Assembly: GCA_037783545.1 (NCBI GenBank)
Contig: JBBELK010000671.1
Location: 186,001 to 250,000 of the forward strand
Reading direction: 5' to 3'
DNA: 64,000 nucleotides
Origin: Henricia sp. BOLD:AAB3569
Taxonomy: Eukaryota > Echinodermata > Asteroidea > Spinulosida > Echinasteridae
Shown here: positions 1-13,000 of the stretch, in pieces
Layout: each line of letters begins with the position of its first letter
Position numbering within the stretch: position 1 is the first letter of the stretch
Program-made: the position numbers and the translations under genes
Notes under the pieces: generated by a model
Told to the model about the DNA's origin: nothing
Database searches by the model: none
Seen by the model: the letters and a program-made list of their open reading frames with translations, nothing else

Positions 1-293
1 AAGGGAAGGATGATAAGTAACAACAAGTGGAATTATGTTAAGGCTATGAGCTTGGGGTTTACGTTTCTCAGCTGGCGTAAGGTCCCCGGAAAGGGACTTG
101 GCTTTCTAAATGGACCTGTGTACCGCACAAGAGCTATGTCCTCGTGAAACAAGGGTCCTACGAGTGACGGGCAAAATCAGAGTCATTAGAACAGATGTGC
201 CGGAGGCGAAGAACTTGGCTATATGCAATATCAGTTTTAAGGATTGCTGTCTTAACATTTAAAGATACATGTAGTATACATGATTGGTAAACT
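1..293. other. Intron sequence, nothing recognised
   Basis: No exon, element end or array is visible. The short open frame here extends into the repeat at 294-737 and is not credible as a gene. Confidence 0.6.
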
Positions 294-737
294 GTTACAA
301 ATAGTTTTATCCCCCGGTGTGATTGAAGATATGCATAATTAAAACCAGCCTGAGCAAAAACCAGCTCCGTACTTCGTCTAACTTTTGAGAAAACAGTCAA
401 AAAAGGGTTTGCAGTCATTTCGCCCTAAAACTACTTCGCCCTGAACCATTTCGCCCAGAACCACGTACTGTGCACGAAGTGGTTTTTGGGCGATGTAGTG
501 TTTGGACGAAGTAATTTGGGGCGAAATGGTTTTGGGGCGAATTGAATTTTCGTCTCATGAGACGAAAACTAACTTTTTTCACTTATTTCTCAAAGACTAT
601 AGCACTTTAGACAAAACCATTTCAAGGGAGGTTTTCTACGCTATACGGTCATCATGTTTATATTGTGTAAGTTAGGCGTAAATCTGTGAACATTTCTGAT
701 TTTCGAGATTACCAATGATGTACATGTATACTGCCTT
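294..737. repeat. Dispersed repeat R1, copy 1
   Basis: This is homologous, in the same orientation, to 8301-8745. Shared landmarks are GTTACAAATNGTTTTA, ACCAGCTCCGTACTTCGTC, a run of imperfect TTTCGCCC/GGGCGAA blocks, and the palindrome TTTTCGTCTCATGAGACGAA near 549. Copy 1 has fewer GGGCGAAATGG blocks than copy 2. It is probably a nonautonomous transposon; the ends are approximate. Confidence 0.8.
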
Positions 738-915
738 TAAGTACATGTACAAGTAGCTAAAAACAAAAAACTGTAGGCTAGTTTACCAACATTCTTCTTA
801 AGGTATGCTATGCCTTTATTTCAAGAATCCGTAAAAAGTTTCATATTGCAAATAATATTGGCCTTTAATCTCCACTTGAAGTTTCATCATTAAAATATCT
901 GGAAAACATGCCTAC

Positions 916-1030
916 CATCAAGCCTGGAGCTTCATCTGCAGCACCTTCATCACTTTTCGTCTTTTTCAGAACACAGGGCAATCTTTGTGAATCTGATGTC
1001 AACTTGCCTTCAACATTTCCAAGAAGCAAT
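916..1030 (-). CDS. NPHP4: NPHP4 exon, window exon 12 (last in the window)
   Basis: The exon is 115 nt, with acceptor tttttgtcatag and donor gtaggc. It completes the Arg codon from exon 11 to give TTER-LLLGNVEG, then reads QRLPCVLKK and ADEAPGLM. The similarity to human TTPRLQL...ILVPVSRDG...GSPGF is modest, but phase, order and spacing fit. It ends at a codon boundary; the next exon should lie left of this window. The ORF runs past the donor to a stop near 865, which I read as intron. Confidence 0.8.
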
Positions 1031-4000
1031 CTATGACAAAAAAATAAAATAATAATAATAATAATAAGAAGAAAACAGTTTACTTTTCCCCTCTTCGCAC
1101 AATGCATTGCATTCGAGTGAGTCATAATTATTCCTCACAAATTCTGCATGCAATCTTCAAAAGAAGAACTACAACTCATTGGGACTGTGGGTGCAACGTT
1201 TAAGCCCAAATCGCCTACATTTCAAGAAGATGCCTTATTCTTGGTGATCTGAGGCAATGTAATGTGTAATTTTTACATATATAAACATGTATGAAAGTCT
1301 GCTGCCTTTATTAAAACATATAAAGTGTGTTACAAATAATACTAATTTTCAGTTATTGTGAAACAGTGGCACCAGATTTGGGCCAAAAGACCAAATTTCA
1401 ATAATTTGTGCTCTGGAGACTAAGTCCAACGAATTTATGCCAAACAAATCATATACCAGGTTCTGATCATGGTATTTAGCTGAAATGTGGTCAGTAGGTA
1501 CAGTACACAATATGACAACAACAGGTTCAGAGAAAAACAAATTTTAAAAACTTTTCTTAAAAATTGAGTTTTAGGGTAAAACAATATCCATGAACTTGCA
1601 GCAAATAATACCAGAATTTTTGGCCAGATTTCTACTGGCAAATACTGGCAGATTTTATTCCCATTTCACCTGGAGACAGAATATTTGCTATGTTTCGTTA
1701 AAAGTTGCGCGTTTAACAAAATTGGCTGATTTTTCAAAGCTTCGTTTTAACCCAAAACTGTCGCCCAGTGTTAAAACACGCAAGCAGAAATGGAAAGATC
1801 GTGTCATAAGCTTTCAAGTGCGCCCTAAATTGTTGAAACTGGGCAAGATTTGCCATTGAGAAATTCTAAATTTCAATACGGGCACCCGCGCGGCTCGCAT
1901 GTCGGCCGAGCTCGAAGAGTGTGGAGTAGGTAATTTCACTGATTTCACTGATATTTGATTTTTTATTTAATATTATTGTAAAAAGAAGGCTCTAGTTTTT
2001 CATGATACCGAAAATTTAACTGTGAATTGTAGTGGAACCCTGTGAAATATCAACAAATTGTCCATCGTTGCCGAGTTTGTAAGCGTTGTCTAGTGGAACC
2101 GTAGAGTCAACCGTAGAGTCTAGTCACCCGTAGTGTGTTTGACCGGCCTAGTAATATTTGTAATAAGGCTCTGGGTTTTTTTTAAACATAGCTCAATTGT
2201 GTCAACCAAGAGGGCAAAAAATTAAAACGAGTCAACACACTTTAAACTAGTAGTTTTGTCATGAAAAATATTTGAATTTATGAGAAATGTAAAGGTCTGA
2301 GTTTAATTCTAACTCTAAACATGTGAAACATTCGTGTATGAAACAATTTCTTCATTTGAGTACAAACTGTAACATTTATTAACTTTTAGTTGTGATATTC
2401 AACTCGTATTTTGCCATGCCAAGTATACTTCAGCAATAAATGTTAATGTTAAGAGCATGGTTCAGAGATTATTTATGCAAATGTTTGAGTTTCTATCACA
2501 TAAATTTGACTTTTTACACTGATTTAAAGACCAAAATAGCAAAATATTATGGTTTTCATCATTACAAGTTTTTGTTTGGTTTGGCAAAATTTGCCTGTTT
2601 TTTATCAGACTTGCTGCATGTGTACAATGGTAATACAAAACAGTACATTGGCTTAATTTTTTTATAATTTAAACCCTACATGTACTATGTTTCGGACATT
2701 AAACTATATATGTTAACAATGTCAGCTTTTGTCTTTTTTATGGCTTTGCATTGGTATTATTAGTCTGTTTCCAGACAAAAATGCATTAACATATAAAATA
2801 AAACAGAAAGTCTGTACTGAAATGGCACCACAAATAGTTTAGCAGTGTAAATGTATTTATTGAACTGAAATATTAGTCAATGTAAACTCAGTTCATTCAA
2901 TTTAGATCTAGTTTTCGAATGCTGCATATGTTGAACTTGATTGCAAATTATGAGCTTCATTGAAGCAATCATCAAAAACAGAGCACTCTACATGTACATG
3001 TACATTGCACAATACTCATGGCATCCCTAAACACTATTAGAAAAGCTTGCATGGGCAGGACTGAAACCCACAACCTCCTGCATGCTACCATACATGTAGG
3101 CACTAAGGCAAACGTCTTAACCACTCGACCCACAAAGATTTTCCCATCTTTTGAACTTGTCCAATGATTAAAAAAAAGGTGTGTTAACACTATACTGTAA
3201 CGTCCGAAACATGCTTATAACCCCAGAAAGTATTATTTATATGCCTCAAATTATTATGAGTGGAATAGTTGGCACTAGTCCGGTCAATTTACGGGAAAAT
3301 TGTGCATGACCTAGAACTAATTGCAATAGAATGCATTCCAACACTGGCTGGTGTATAAAAAATCACTCATTAACATACTAAGAATCCAATATTTTCTAAT
3401 GAGTGGAATTGTGATTTTTCCACGCCAAATTTTGTAAGTTTTTTAATCATTACATTGAGGGCGCTAATTCGTCTGTTACCTATCAGGAATCCGTGCACAT
3501 TATGTATAAAAAGCTTCGGGAAACATGACTACTCGTAGCTGATGAAATATTTCCCTTCGTCTGCTAAAAATGAGGCATTATAAACGAAACAGACATTTTA
3601 TTTTCACATTTCGGGAATTTTGTTCATAGTTAGTGGTCAAACAACTGCCCTACCTGTTTCCTTCTTGTAAATTGGTTTGTAATAATTGTTAATTTTTGCT
3701 TGTGTGGATAAAATAGCACAGTGTTGTGTAGAAAAATTATATAATATGGAGATGGTGATAAGGTCCATGCCAAAAACAACAAAGGAAAATATATCTTAGA
3801 TTTTTTCACTTTAATTTCTTTTGTTAAAACACATGTACTTCTTGTATTATAAATGTGCTTATTACAAAAATAAATCCCAAAATTCAACCATCCTCTGCTC
3901 ATAGAAATAAGAGCGTTTTTCTTAAACGAGCACCTGATTTGGACACTGCCGTCTGCTCGCAATTGGTCGTGTTTACCATGCACCTACCATCGCGAAACAT

Positions 4001-7000
4001 GTAGGTTGGAGTACGTTACCAGACTAGTTTCTGAGACGTCGTCTGCTCGCAAGTGGTCGTATTACTACGCAGCCACTATTACGAAACACACAGACTGAGG
4101 AACGTTACCAGACTAAATTTTAATTCTTAATTTTTGTCTTCAAAAACTGCTTCAAAAACACTTTTCCACTGAAAAGAAACAATTGGATTTTTAATATGTT
4201 GTTTATTGAATGTTGCGGCCTAGATTCATGTTGGAATGATTTCTATTGCAATTAGTTCTAGGTCAAATCGTAAATGGACTTGGTTTGATTAAAAGTTAGG
4301 TTATTTTAAAACAGTCCAGCAATGCCATACAACCTATATAAACACTTCATTGTTACCAGTTTATTATTGAAGAACGCTTCAATTGACTAGTAAAATTGAA
4401 TTTTTGCATCATGCATGTTATTTTTACATTTGAAACTGAATAAAATAATTAGAATATTGTTTTATTGACCTGATAAAATAATAAAATAACAAATACTGAT
4501 ATAATGAAAATAAAATTAATAAAAATGATAATTTTGTGTTAAAGATAGTATACATGATTGGTAAACTTTCTTGGTAATCAATGAGGCTATTAAAAGCCAT
4601 TTTCCACTTAAAACCATTACAAAACATAAGTGATAAACCATGGCTTACTGATTGCATAAAACACCTAATAACGGCCAGGCAGAAAGCGTTTATTGAAGGT
4701 AATAGAAACCAATACCGATCTCTTAGAATAAGATCATAAGAGAAATTAAATTGGCTAAACAATCCTTTTATGCCGGTAGAGTCCGTCACTTGCAGAGTGT
4801 GAACCCTGGGAGGTGGCACAGGGAGGTACAAAATTTGACTAATATAAAGAAAAGTGAACTCACTATTGTTAAGGATATTGATCCTTCTGATTTTAAAATG
4901 ACAGCTAATATGATTAATGGCCATCTTGCCAGTTTTTATCAGACTCATATTGATATTAAAATACTCCCGGCTTATTTTCCTTCACCTGTGCGGCCACACC
5001 GGGTTCAACTTTGGGAAATTTATAAAGGTACACACCGGCCTACCGTTTACATGATTTAGTGATGTAGCAGCATTGACAATACTTGTTTGATGGTCGTTGT
5101 AAAAAAAATCATCAAAATATCCCGTAATTTACTAAAGAAGTGCAAAATGAACAAAAACGGTCAAAAGACGGGTTATACGCTTTACCAGCCGTTGCAACTA
5201 CGCGCGAGCCTCACGACTTTGTCACAAACGATTCGCTCTTCTCCTGCTCAGGATATCTCAAATTTTCTGCTCAGGATTTCACTGGACAGCCCGGACGACC
5301 GAATAGGAATTTCTGTTTTCTTTTGAGGAGTTGGCATCATGTTTTTTCTTCACGAACGTACACCGAAGCAACACGCACGGCCGTGTGTGTGTGCACTCAG
5401 GCTAATTGCCGTGCTGCGCGGGGCAAATATCCTACACTCCACGGTAGCCTGCCGTAGCACGCGCTCGCTCCCGTTCTCCTGACTCTCGAAACAAACAATT
5501 ATGTTCAAATTTTCATATGTTTAACTTTGTTTCATACCTGTATAAATAGTCTCTCTTTTGTCAGTTACTTATAAATATTGGGGGGAAATCGGAGTTGAAT
5601 TTGGTGCAGTTCTGCAGTAACAAACTTTTATACGGCTGGAAATACAACTAACTCACAAGACCACGTGACTTTTCGGAACCAGAATTTGGTTCCGAAAAGT
5701 CACGTGACCTTGAATTTTTCAAAAGTGCTCAAAAACGGCCAAATTTGACAGCATCTTTTCAGGATATATCTAATTTACTCTCGAAGGCGCTTCAGAATAA
5801 TGTATGGGTCTATTTCGAGCCCAAAATAGCCCAACAAAGCCGGTGTGTTCCTTTAAACGGACTCGGGTAACTTAATCAGGTGGACCAGATAATGTACCAG
5901 CCAAGATCATTAAGGAATTTGCTTACGAACTTAGCATTCCAATTACATATGTTTTAATGCATCCTTATCGCAGGGTATTGTACCGAGCCAATGTTATTCC
6001 GGTTCCCAAGCAGACTCCACCGGTAATACATAAATTAAGGCCAATCTCACTTGCCTCTCATTTGGCTAAGATGGCTGAAGGTTTTATCCGTAGGCCTAAA
6101 TGGATTATGGGTTCCATCCGTACTAAGATTGATAGTAGACAATATGGTAATCAAAAGGGCTTATCCACAACTCACTGCCTTGTAGATGTTTTTCATCATT
6201 TGATCTCGGGTACTAGTCGGTCTGGTATACATGTGGGTACCGTACACTTGTACTGACTGATTTTACCAAGGCCTTTGATACGGTCAACCATGAGATAATT
6301 ATTACAAAGCTTTTGAACTTGGATGTTTGTCCTGATATCGTAAAATGGGTTACTGATTTTCTAACACAACGTAAAGACTGGCAGACTTTGTCGGGAGGGG
6401 TGCCCCAGGGAACAAAACTTGGCCCAGTGCTTTTTCTTGTTTACATAAATGATGCAGTTGAACATGCTCACAGCAGATGCTGGAAGTATGTTGCCAAACT
6501 TACATTTGGAGAAATCAGATCTTTAAACGGTACCAGCTATATACATGATGATTTGGACAGTCTTTGTGAGTGGGCTTTGCAAAAATCTTTAAATCCGGCC
6601 AAATGTCAAACTATGCAAGTGTATTTTGGCAGGAGGGAATTACCATCTGCCCGATTTAATATTTCAAATTCTCAAATTGATCAGGCCATAAGTCTTAAAC
6701 TATTTTTCAAAATAACCTTAAGTGGGATTTACACATTGCTGATATGTTAGGTAAAGCCAATACAAAATTATTCATGCTTAGAAAAATGAAAGAAACTGGT
6801 TTGACTCGGAAATAACTTGTTACCGTCTACACAGGCTATGGTAGACCGGGGGCGGATTGCAATATGCGGTCTAAGACCGGTCTATAGGCTTAGCCGGCTA
6901 ACATGGCCCTCACTAAGACCGGTCTATAATTATAGACCGGTTGCAATACCGTAGTCTTAAAGTTACATGTAGACTAGTCTTAAAACTTAACCCCGCGGCG

Positions 7001-10000
7001 ATATTCTCTCGTCCATATCAACACCCAGAAACCCTTCTTATGAAATCTGTTGGCAGATTTGTGTACAAATTGGAAAATAAGGTATGTACATAGTGTTCAC
7101 AGGACATTATTAGAGAAACCAACCGAGAATGACAAAAGCAACTCGCACTTCGCGCTGGTTTCTACGGCTGGAAATACCTTGTTACCGTCTACACAGGCTA
7201 TGGTAGACCGGGGGCGGATTGCAATATGCGGTCTAAGACCGGTCTATAGGCTTAGCCGGCTAACATGGCCCTCACTAAGACCGGTCTATAATTATAGACC
7301 GGTTGCAATACCGTAGTCTTAAAGTTAGACTAGTCTTAAAACGTAAGCCCGCGGCGAGCAGGCTATAATTTTTGGACACCGCGCTACATCTCGTAATCTT
7401 GCATTAAAAAAAGACGAACAAAACGCACATTGTGCCCATTAGAGCCTTTTTAGTGCTATTAGATAACTTTCGCGGTCAGTTTCTCTGCAAAAACTGCACC
7501 ACACACGCGTCATCAAGTAGCTTCGTGAGGACGTTTGTTTGGCTTGAAATCACGCTGCGTCACTTTCCGTTAAGATGTGTGTGTTTTTGGGCTGGCGCAG
7601 CCGTACTTCAGTTAGACTGGTTTATTGCAATGGGCTAAACCAGCGACTAAGCCGAGACTGGCTAAGTTGGATAGCCGACTATAGAAGACCGGTCTTCGAC
7701 CAGCGGCTAAGTCGATTTTATTGCAATCCGCCCCAGTTCTGGAATATGCGTCGCCTGTTTGGCATTCAAGTATTACAAGTAAACAAACTAAACAAATTGA
7801 ATTTATCCAAAAACGAGTTTGCCGCATTATCTTCGGAAGACAATACTGTGGTTATGAACATGCACTCTGTACTTTGTGTCTGGATTACCTTTGCAATAGA
7901 AGAACCGTGATGTGTACACAAATCGCTCCGAGTACATTTAAATCGGGTAAATTTAGCGAGTGGTTCCCTAAACCAAAAAGCTTGCATACTATGAATCTTA
8001 GATCAAGCAGAATAGTGGATGAGTATTAGTGTTCAACTAACAGACTTACTGATAGCCCTGTGCCTTATTTTACAAGACTCATCAATAATGCAGTTTAACA
8101 TACATGTAGCGTGGTGGTGGTTTTGTAGTCGTGTGATTTCTATTGTTATTTCTATATAAGTACTTACAATTTACTACCTTTTTAAATTCTGAGTTGTACT
8201 GATTAATTTTTTATGTGACTTTTTATAGTAAATCACTGTGCAATTCAGCATTTGGGCTGCAAAATAGTGAGAATAAACCAAAATAATCAAAATAATAACC
8301 GTTACAAATCGTTTTAACCCCCTGTGTGATTGAAGATATATGCATGAAAAAAACCAACCTGAGCAAAAACCAGCTCCGTACTTCGTCAAATTACTTTTGA
8401 GAAAACAGTCAAAAAAGGGTTTGCAGTCATTTCGCCCAAAACCACTTTGCCCTGAACCACGGCCTGTGCACGAAGTGGTTTTGGGGCGAAGTCGCATTTG
8501 GGCGTTGTAGTGTTTGGACGAGGTGATTTGGGGCGAAATGGCACTCGGTAGAAGTGGTTTGGGGGCGAAATGGCACTTGGGCGAAATGGTTTTGGGGCGA
8601 ATTGAATTTTCGTCTCATGAGACGAAAACTAATTGTTTTACTCATTTCTCAAAGACTATATAGCACCATGTTTATATTGTGTAAGTTGGGCGTAAATCTG
8701 TAAATATTTCTGATTTTCGAGATACCAATTATGTATACTGCCTTCAGAGGGACACACCGGCTTACTGTTTACATAATGTAGCAATCTAGCATCCTTGACA
8801 ATAATTTTTCGATGGCCGTTGTGAAAACAAATTATCAAAATGTCACGTAATTAACTAGAAATGTTTAGAATTAACAAAAGAGACAAATGTTGGGCTATAC
8901 ATGTGTACACTTATACAGGTGGCGTTCGATATGGGTCGACACGTGTTTAACCTCGATTCCTTGTTTTCCCCTACTCATCACACCTTGCATGATCCCCGAG
9001 GTCAGCGCTGAATCGAGGAAGCAACCCGAACGCAACGTTTTGGTGTCTTTAGCGCCCTCAGTAGGTCTGTGCTGTTTTTTTTCCCCGATATTATTTATCG
9101 CCGTGAACGCGATACGAAGACACGAAAATCTGAGATATTCTCTCCATATCAACACCCAGAAACCCTTCTTATGAAATCTGTTGGCAGATTTGTGTACAAA
9201 TTGGAAAATAAGGTATGTACATAGTGTTCATAGGACATTATTAGAGAAACCAACCGCACTTCGCGCTGGTTTCTACGGCTGGAAATACAACTAACTCACA
9301 AGACCACGTGACTTTTCGGAACCAGAATCTGGTTCCGAAAAGTAACGTGACCTTAAACATTTGAAAAATGCTAAAAAATTTTAAAATTTGACGGCATCTT
9401 TTCAGGATATCTAATTTACTCTGAAAAGCGCTTCAGAATAATGTATGGGTCTATTTCGAGCCCAAAATAGCCCAACAAAGCCAGTGTGTCCCTTTAACAA
9501 TAAGATTGTGTAACGTCCGAAACGAAATTCCTGTGCTAAGAGAAATTTTTTTTGGTATGAATGACCAAACAACTGTTAACGGATAATTTGTTTTCCTGAT
9601 AATGTAATCGTATACTGGATTAATTTATGCTGTGATAGAAAGCTGCCACGAGATTCTTCCAAAATAAAATCATAAATAGCTTTTGCTATCTCTATCTTAA
9701 CTGATACTTCAAAATTAATGTTGTTTCGGACGTTACAAGATTGTTTACGGAAAATTAGATAACTTTTTCATTTGACAAAAACAAGTTTTAAACAACTTCA
9801 CTACAATAACCTAATGTTACTTAATTTTTAGGCATTGAAATGGAGCAACCAATAAGTGTATTTTGACACTGATATTACGTAATTAAATTGTAGTCCCATT
9901 GAATCAAATGGACGGTATGATTGTTAATGGAAAATGTAACGTTCGAAACACTATTTTCAATTTAACCGTTCCATCATGATGGTCCAGATAATTCAGATTC

Positions 10001-13000
10001 ATGAGCACTTTCTTAAAGTATGACTCATAATCATTCATTATCAATTGGAAAGAGAAATATTGTTTCCCCTTTTTATATTTTTCAACCATAACAAAATTAT
10101 CACTTTTTTGGGTTGACAAAATTCCGTTAACTTTTGGGTGTTCAGCGTTACCTCACACACATAAACGAAAGTTGGGCAATTCTCGTTAAGCTACATGTAT
10201 GGGAGATCAATCTAGGTCCATGCTTCAAAGAAATATGCAAATAGATTTCCAATATACCTGTACAAAACTGCAACTTCTCAAAGTGCTATTAAGCTATTTG
10301 GGCTATGTTAAAAAAACTAGAGCCAATGCAATATTTAATAGGCGAAACTTAAAAAGGTAGCTCAACTTTTTCAGCTTTTGCTACGCATGCGCAAAACCGT
10401 GACACACCCCTTTAAAGGCACAGGCTCGTCAGCAATGCGCGCCCGCCAAATGTGTGCCACGCAATACGCAGCTCCATAGCAAAGGCATGGAGCTGCGTGT
10501 TTCGAGCACGAATTTGGCAGGCGCGCATTGCTGACGAGCCTGTGCCTTTAAGTGCATCATCAAATTTGAATGTCCGGTTTAAGTTTTTTTTTGCATTTGG
10601 TTCTCCGCCGCTAAACATGCTAAAAGGGAGGACATGTATGTACATGTATTTGGTGCCAATACTTCTTTGTAGTAAATTCAAAAAGGGGAACTACAACATA
10701 TTTTAATTATTCCTTGGCTTCTGTGGTTTACATTAATACATACATGTATATAATTTGCAAGGTTTTTTGTTCTCTTCCCAGTGGCGGATCCAGCCTCATT
10801 AAAATACAGGAATACAATGGATTTTAGGGGGTCCGACCCCCTGAAATCCATTGTATTCCTGTATTTTAATGAGGCTGGATCCGCCACCTCTTCCAGTACA
10901 TATTGCTGCTGTAAGAGGGTCTAGTTGGAATAATAAAAGTCAACTTTCCAACTAGTTATTTGTAAAAAAAAAAAAAAACAAAGCTAATTTATTTGCCTTA
11001 CCTTTCAGTTGTGACTGTCGGATATCTATAAAATTGGAATGTGAAATATGCTGTTCTTGGCAAACTGGAAGAGAAGGACTGGTCAAACTGAAGCACTCTG
11101 GAATAAAACACATCAAATTAACTTTAAAAAGTATGTGTACACACGAAATGCACAAACAGTACATGTACTTTTCTGTAGCTGTATGATGCATTTGTTCTCT
11201 TGTTATAAATGTGGAAACTTGTATGTATAGTCTGGTTCCCAGACCAAAAGATTCCGACTATTCTATGATGATCTTTAGGTCGGGCAGTCGTCAGTCAGCT
11301 CTATTGTGGGGTACCGTGGCCGAGTGGTTAGGGCCATTGACTCGCAATCATGGGTGAAAACTTGGGGTTGCGGGTTCGAATCCGGCTGCGGTACCTGTGT
11401 CCTTGGGCAAGGCACTCAACCACACTTACTCTATCCTTCGGAAGGGATGTAAAGTCGTTGGTCTAGTGCGTTAGGTAATGGTAACGCACTCTAAAGATCC
11501 CAGAGCATTCTTTCGTTAAGAGCAAGGGGATTCCCCGGTGTCTCTGGCCATTTCTAATTCTAATTCTTCATGGGTTTCCTCACGCTTACGAGTGACAGTG
11601 CAATGAGCACTATTGAGGAATCCTTGGTATGAATACCAGAAAGAAATAATAATAATAATAATAAAACAGGAGGATTGCCTCCCGTTTCCCAACGTTTCTG
11701 GAGTTACCCAAATGCATGTCCAGACGTTATTGTTAAATGTCGGGTACGATTCCTCATTGTTTCAAAAATTTGAATGGCCGCCGCACACCGCCACATGTTT
11801 GATGCAGACAAGGTTTGAATTTGATTTTTGGTTAGATTACATTTTTATTGGCCAGATATGGAATTACCCATGTTTCAAATGGTTGTTGGCCAATTGTTTT
11901 GGCCGCCGGTCCTCATTCATTCTTGTATGTAGAATATGTGGAGCAGGAACCAGTCTAGTGTATGTACTGTAAAAGAGCTGAAACTTTCGGTAGGAATTAA
12001 GGTGGTTTACATGTATTATGAAGAACAAAAACCTAATCAGATTTTTTGAAAGCATAAACATTGTTTCTAGTCAGCATAACATGACAAAATTGATTAAATT
12101 ACATCAAAATGACTCATGTGTATGTTTGCTATTAAGCTTAACAGCCGCCTAACTTCAAGGATCTGCGTGTATTTCCTCAGGGTATTGTAACTGCGCTGGC
12201 CCAAATGTCCAAAAACTTCGCCAGTTTGTCGTTGCTCCACGAGCGCCCGCGAACTTCGTTTGCCATCTTTTCACACGAAGACAACTCGACTCGGCTACTT
12301 CTCTTCACGACGAAATAATGTCAACTTATGCTATGTCGGAAATCGTTGAATGACACTCCGACATCCTTGATATAACAACTAAAAACTAAGCTGTATGATA
12401 ATGACAAAGTGTCGCTAGATAGTTGCAGAAAGTAGAGAAGTTGCAGAAAGTAGAGGAAATACAGAAACACTTTTTTTCAACGTGTGAAGTTTGTATCGGA
12501 CACGCAAAAGAGATTGCTGAATGCAGGATACCAATTACGTTTGTAGTACGTTGTGTTTTCGTAACGGACACCAGCGATCGAGATTCTCAGCTTTGCATCA
12601 CATGAGTCGCGTCGGGGTATCATGCATTTTGTCCAGGCATATATGCCTGCAATGCATGGAACCAGTGGATACCCAGCTGTGTGCGTGTATATGTACTACG
12701 TGTACACGTGTACATAATACGAGCGCGGGCTCCCCTGGAATTTTCGCGTGTCCTTGATGGTGATACCGTGGCAGTCATTTGTACATTTCTCTCCATGTGT
12801 GAGCAAAAGTACGCCTATCCAATTGGTCAAACATTTGACCAATAGAAAACGAGGTCAAAGGTCACCAACTTAATTTGTGTAATGCTTGACCATACCCAAC
12901 CATAATACAATGTTAAGATGGTTGAGAACCAGTCTAGGGATATACACTGTATCTCTGGTGCCCTGACTCCAACATTTAACAAGTGAGTACCGGTATGTAT

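Larger units (their letters stand above)
4555..8097 (+). pseudogene. Decayed non-LTR retrotransposon (LINE), endonuclease-RT linker to C-terminus
   Basis: The plus-strand reading is broken across frames. It runs through a linker (PWLTDCIKHLITARQKAF, GRVRHLQSVNPGRWHREVQN), the RT start (GPDNVPAKIIKEF, then KLRPISLASHLAKMAEGF), RT core SGGVPQGTKLGPVLFLVYIN near 6390, and the C-terminal block VLEYASPVWHSS near 7736. It then reaches RLTDSPVPYFTRLINNAV, ending at 8097 after one TAG at 8027. The YADD catalytic region is not recognisable. A TIR element interrupts it at 5024-5854 and another at about 6848-7734; the LINE resumes in register after each. The style fits CR1/L2/Daphne-like clades, but I cannot assign the clade. 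The AT-rich tail continues to about 8290. Confidence 0.88.

Noticed and set aside
11310-11395. Functional tRNA-Ser gene
   Set aside because: The anticodon stem pairs poorly and the sequence continues into a SINE body and (AAT)n tail; a second copy has lost box B.
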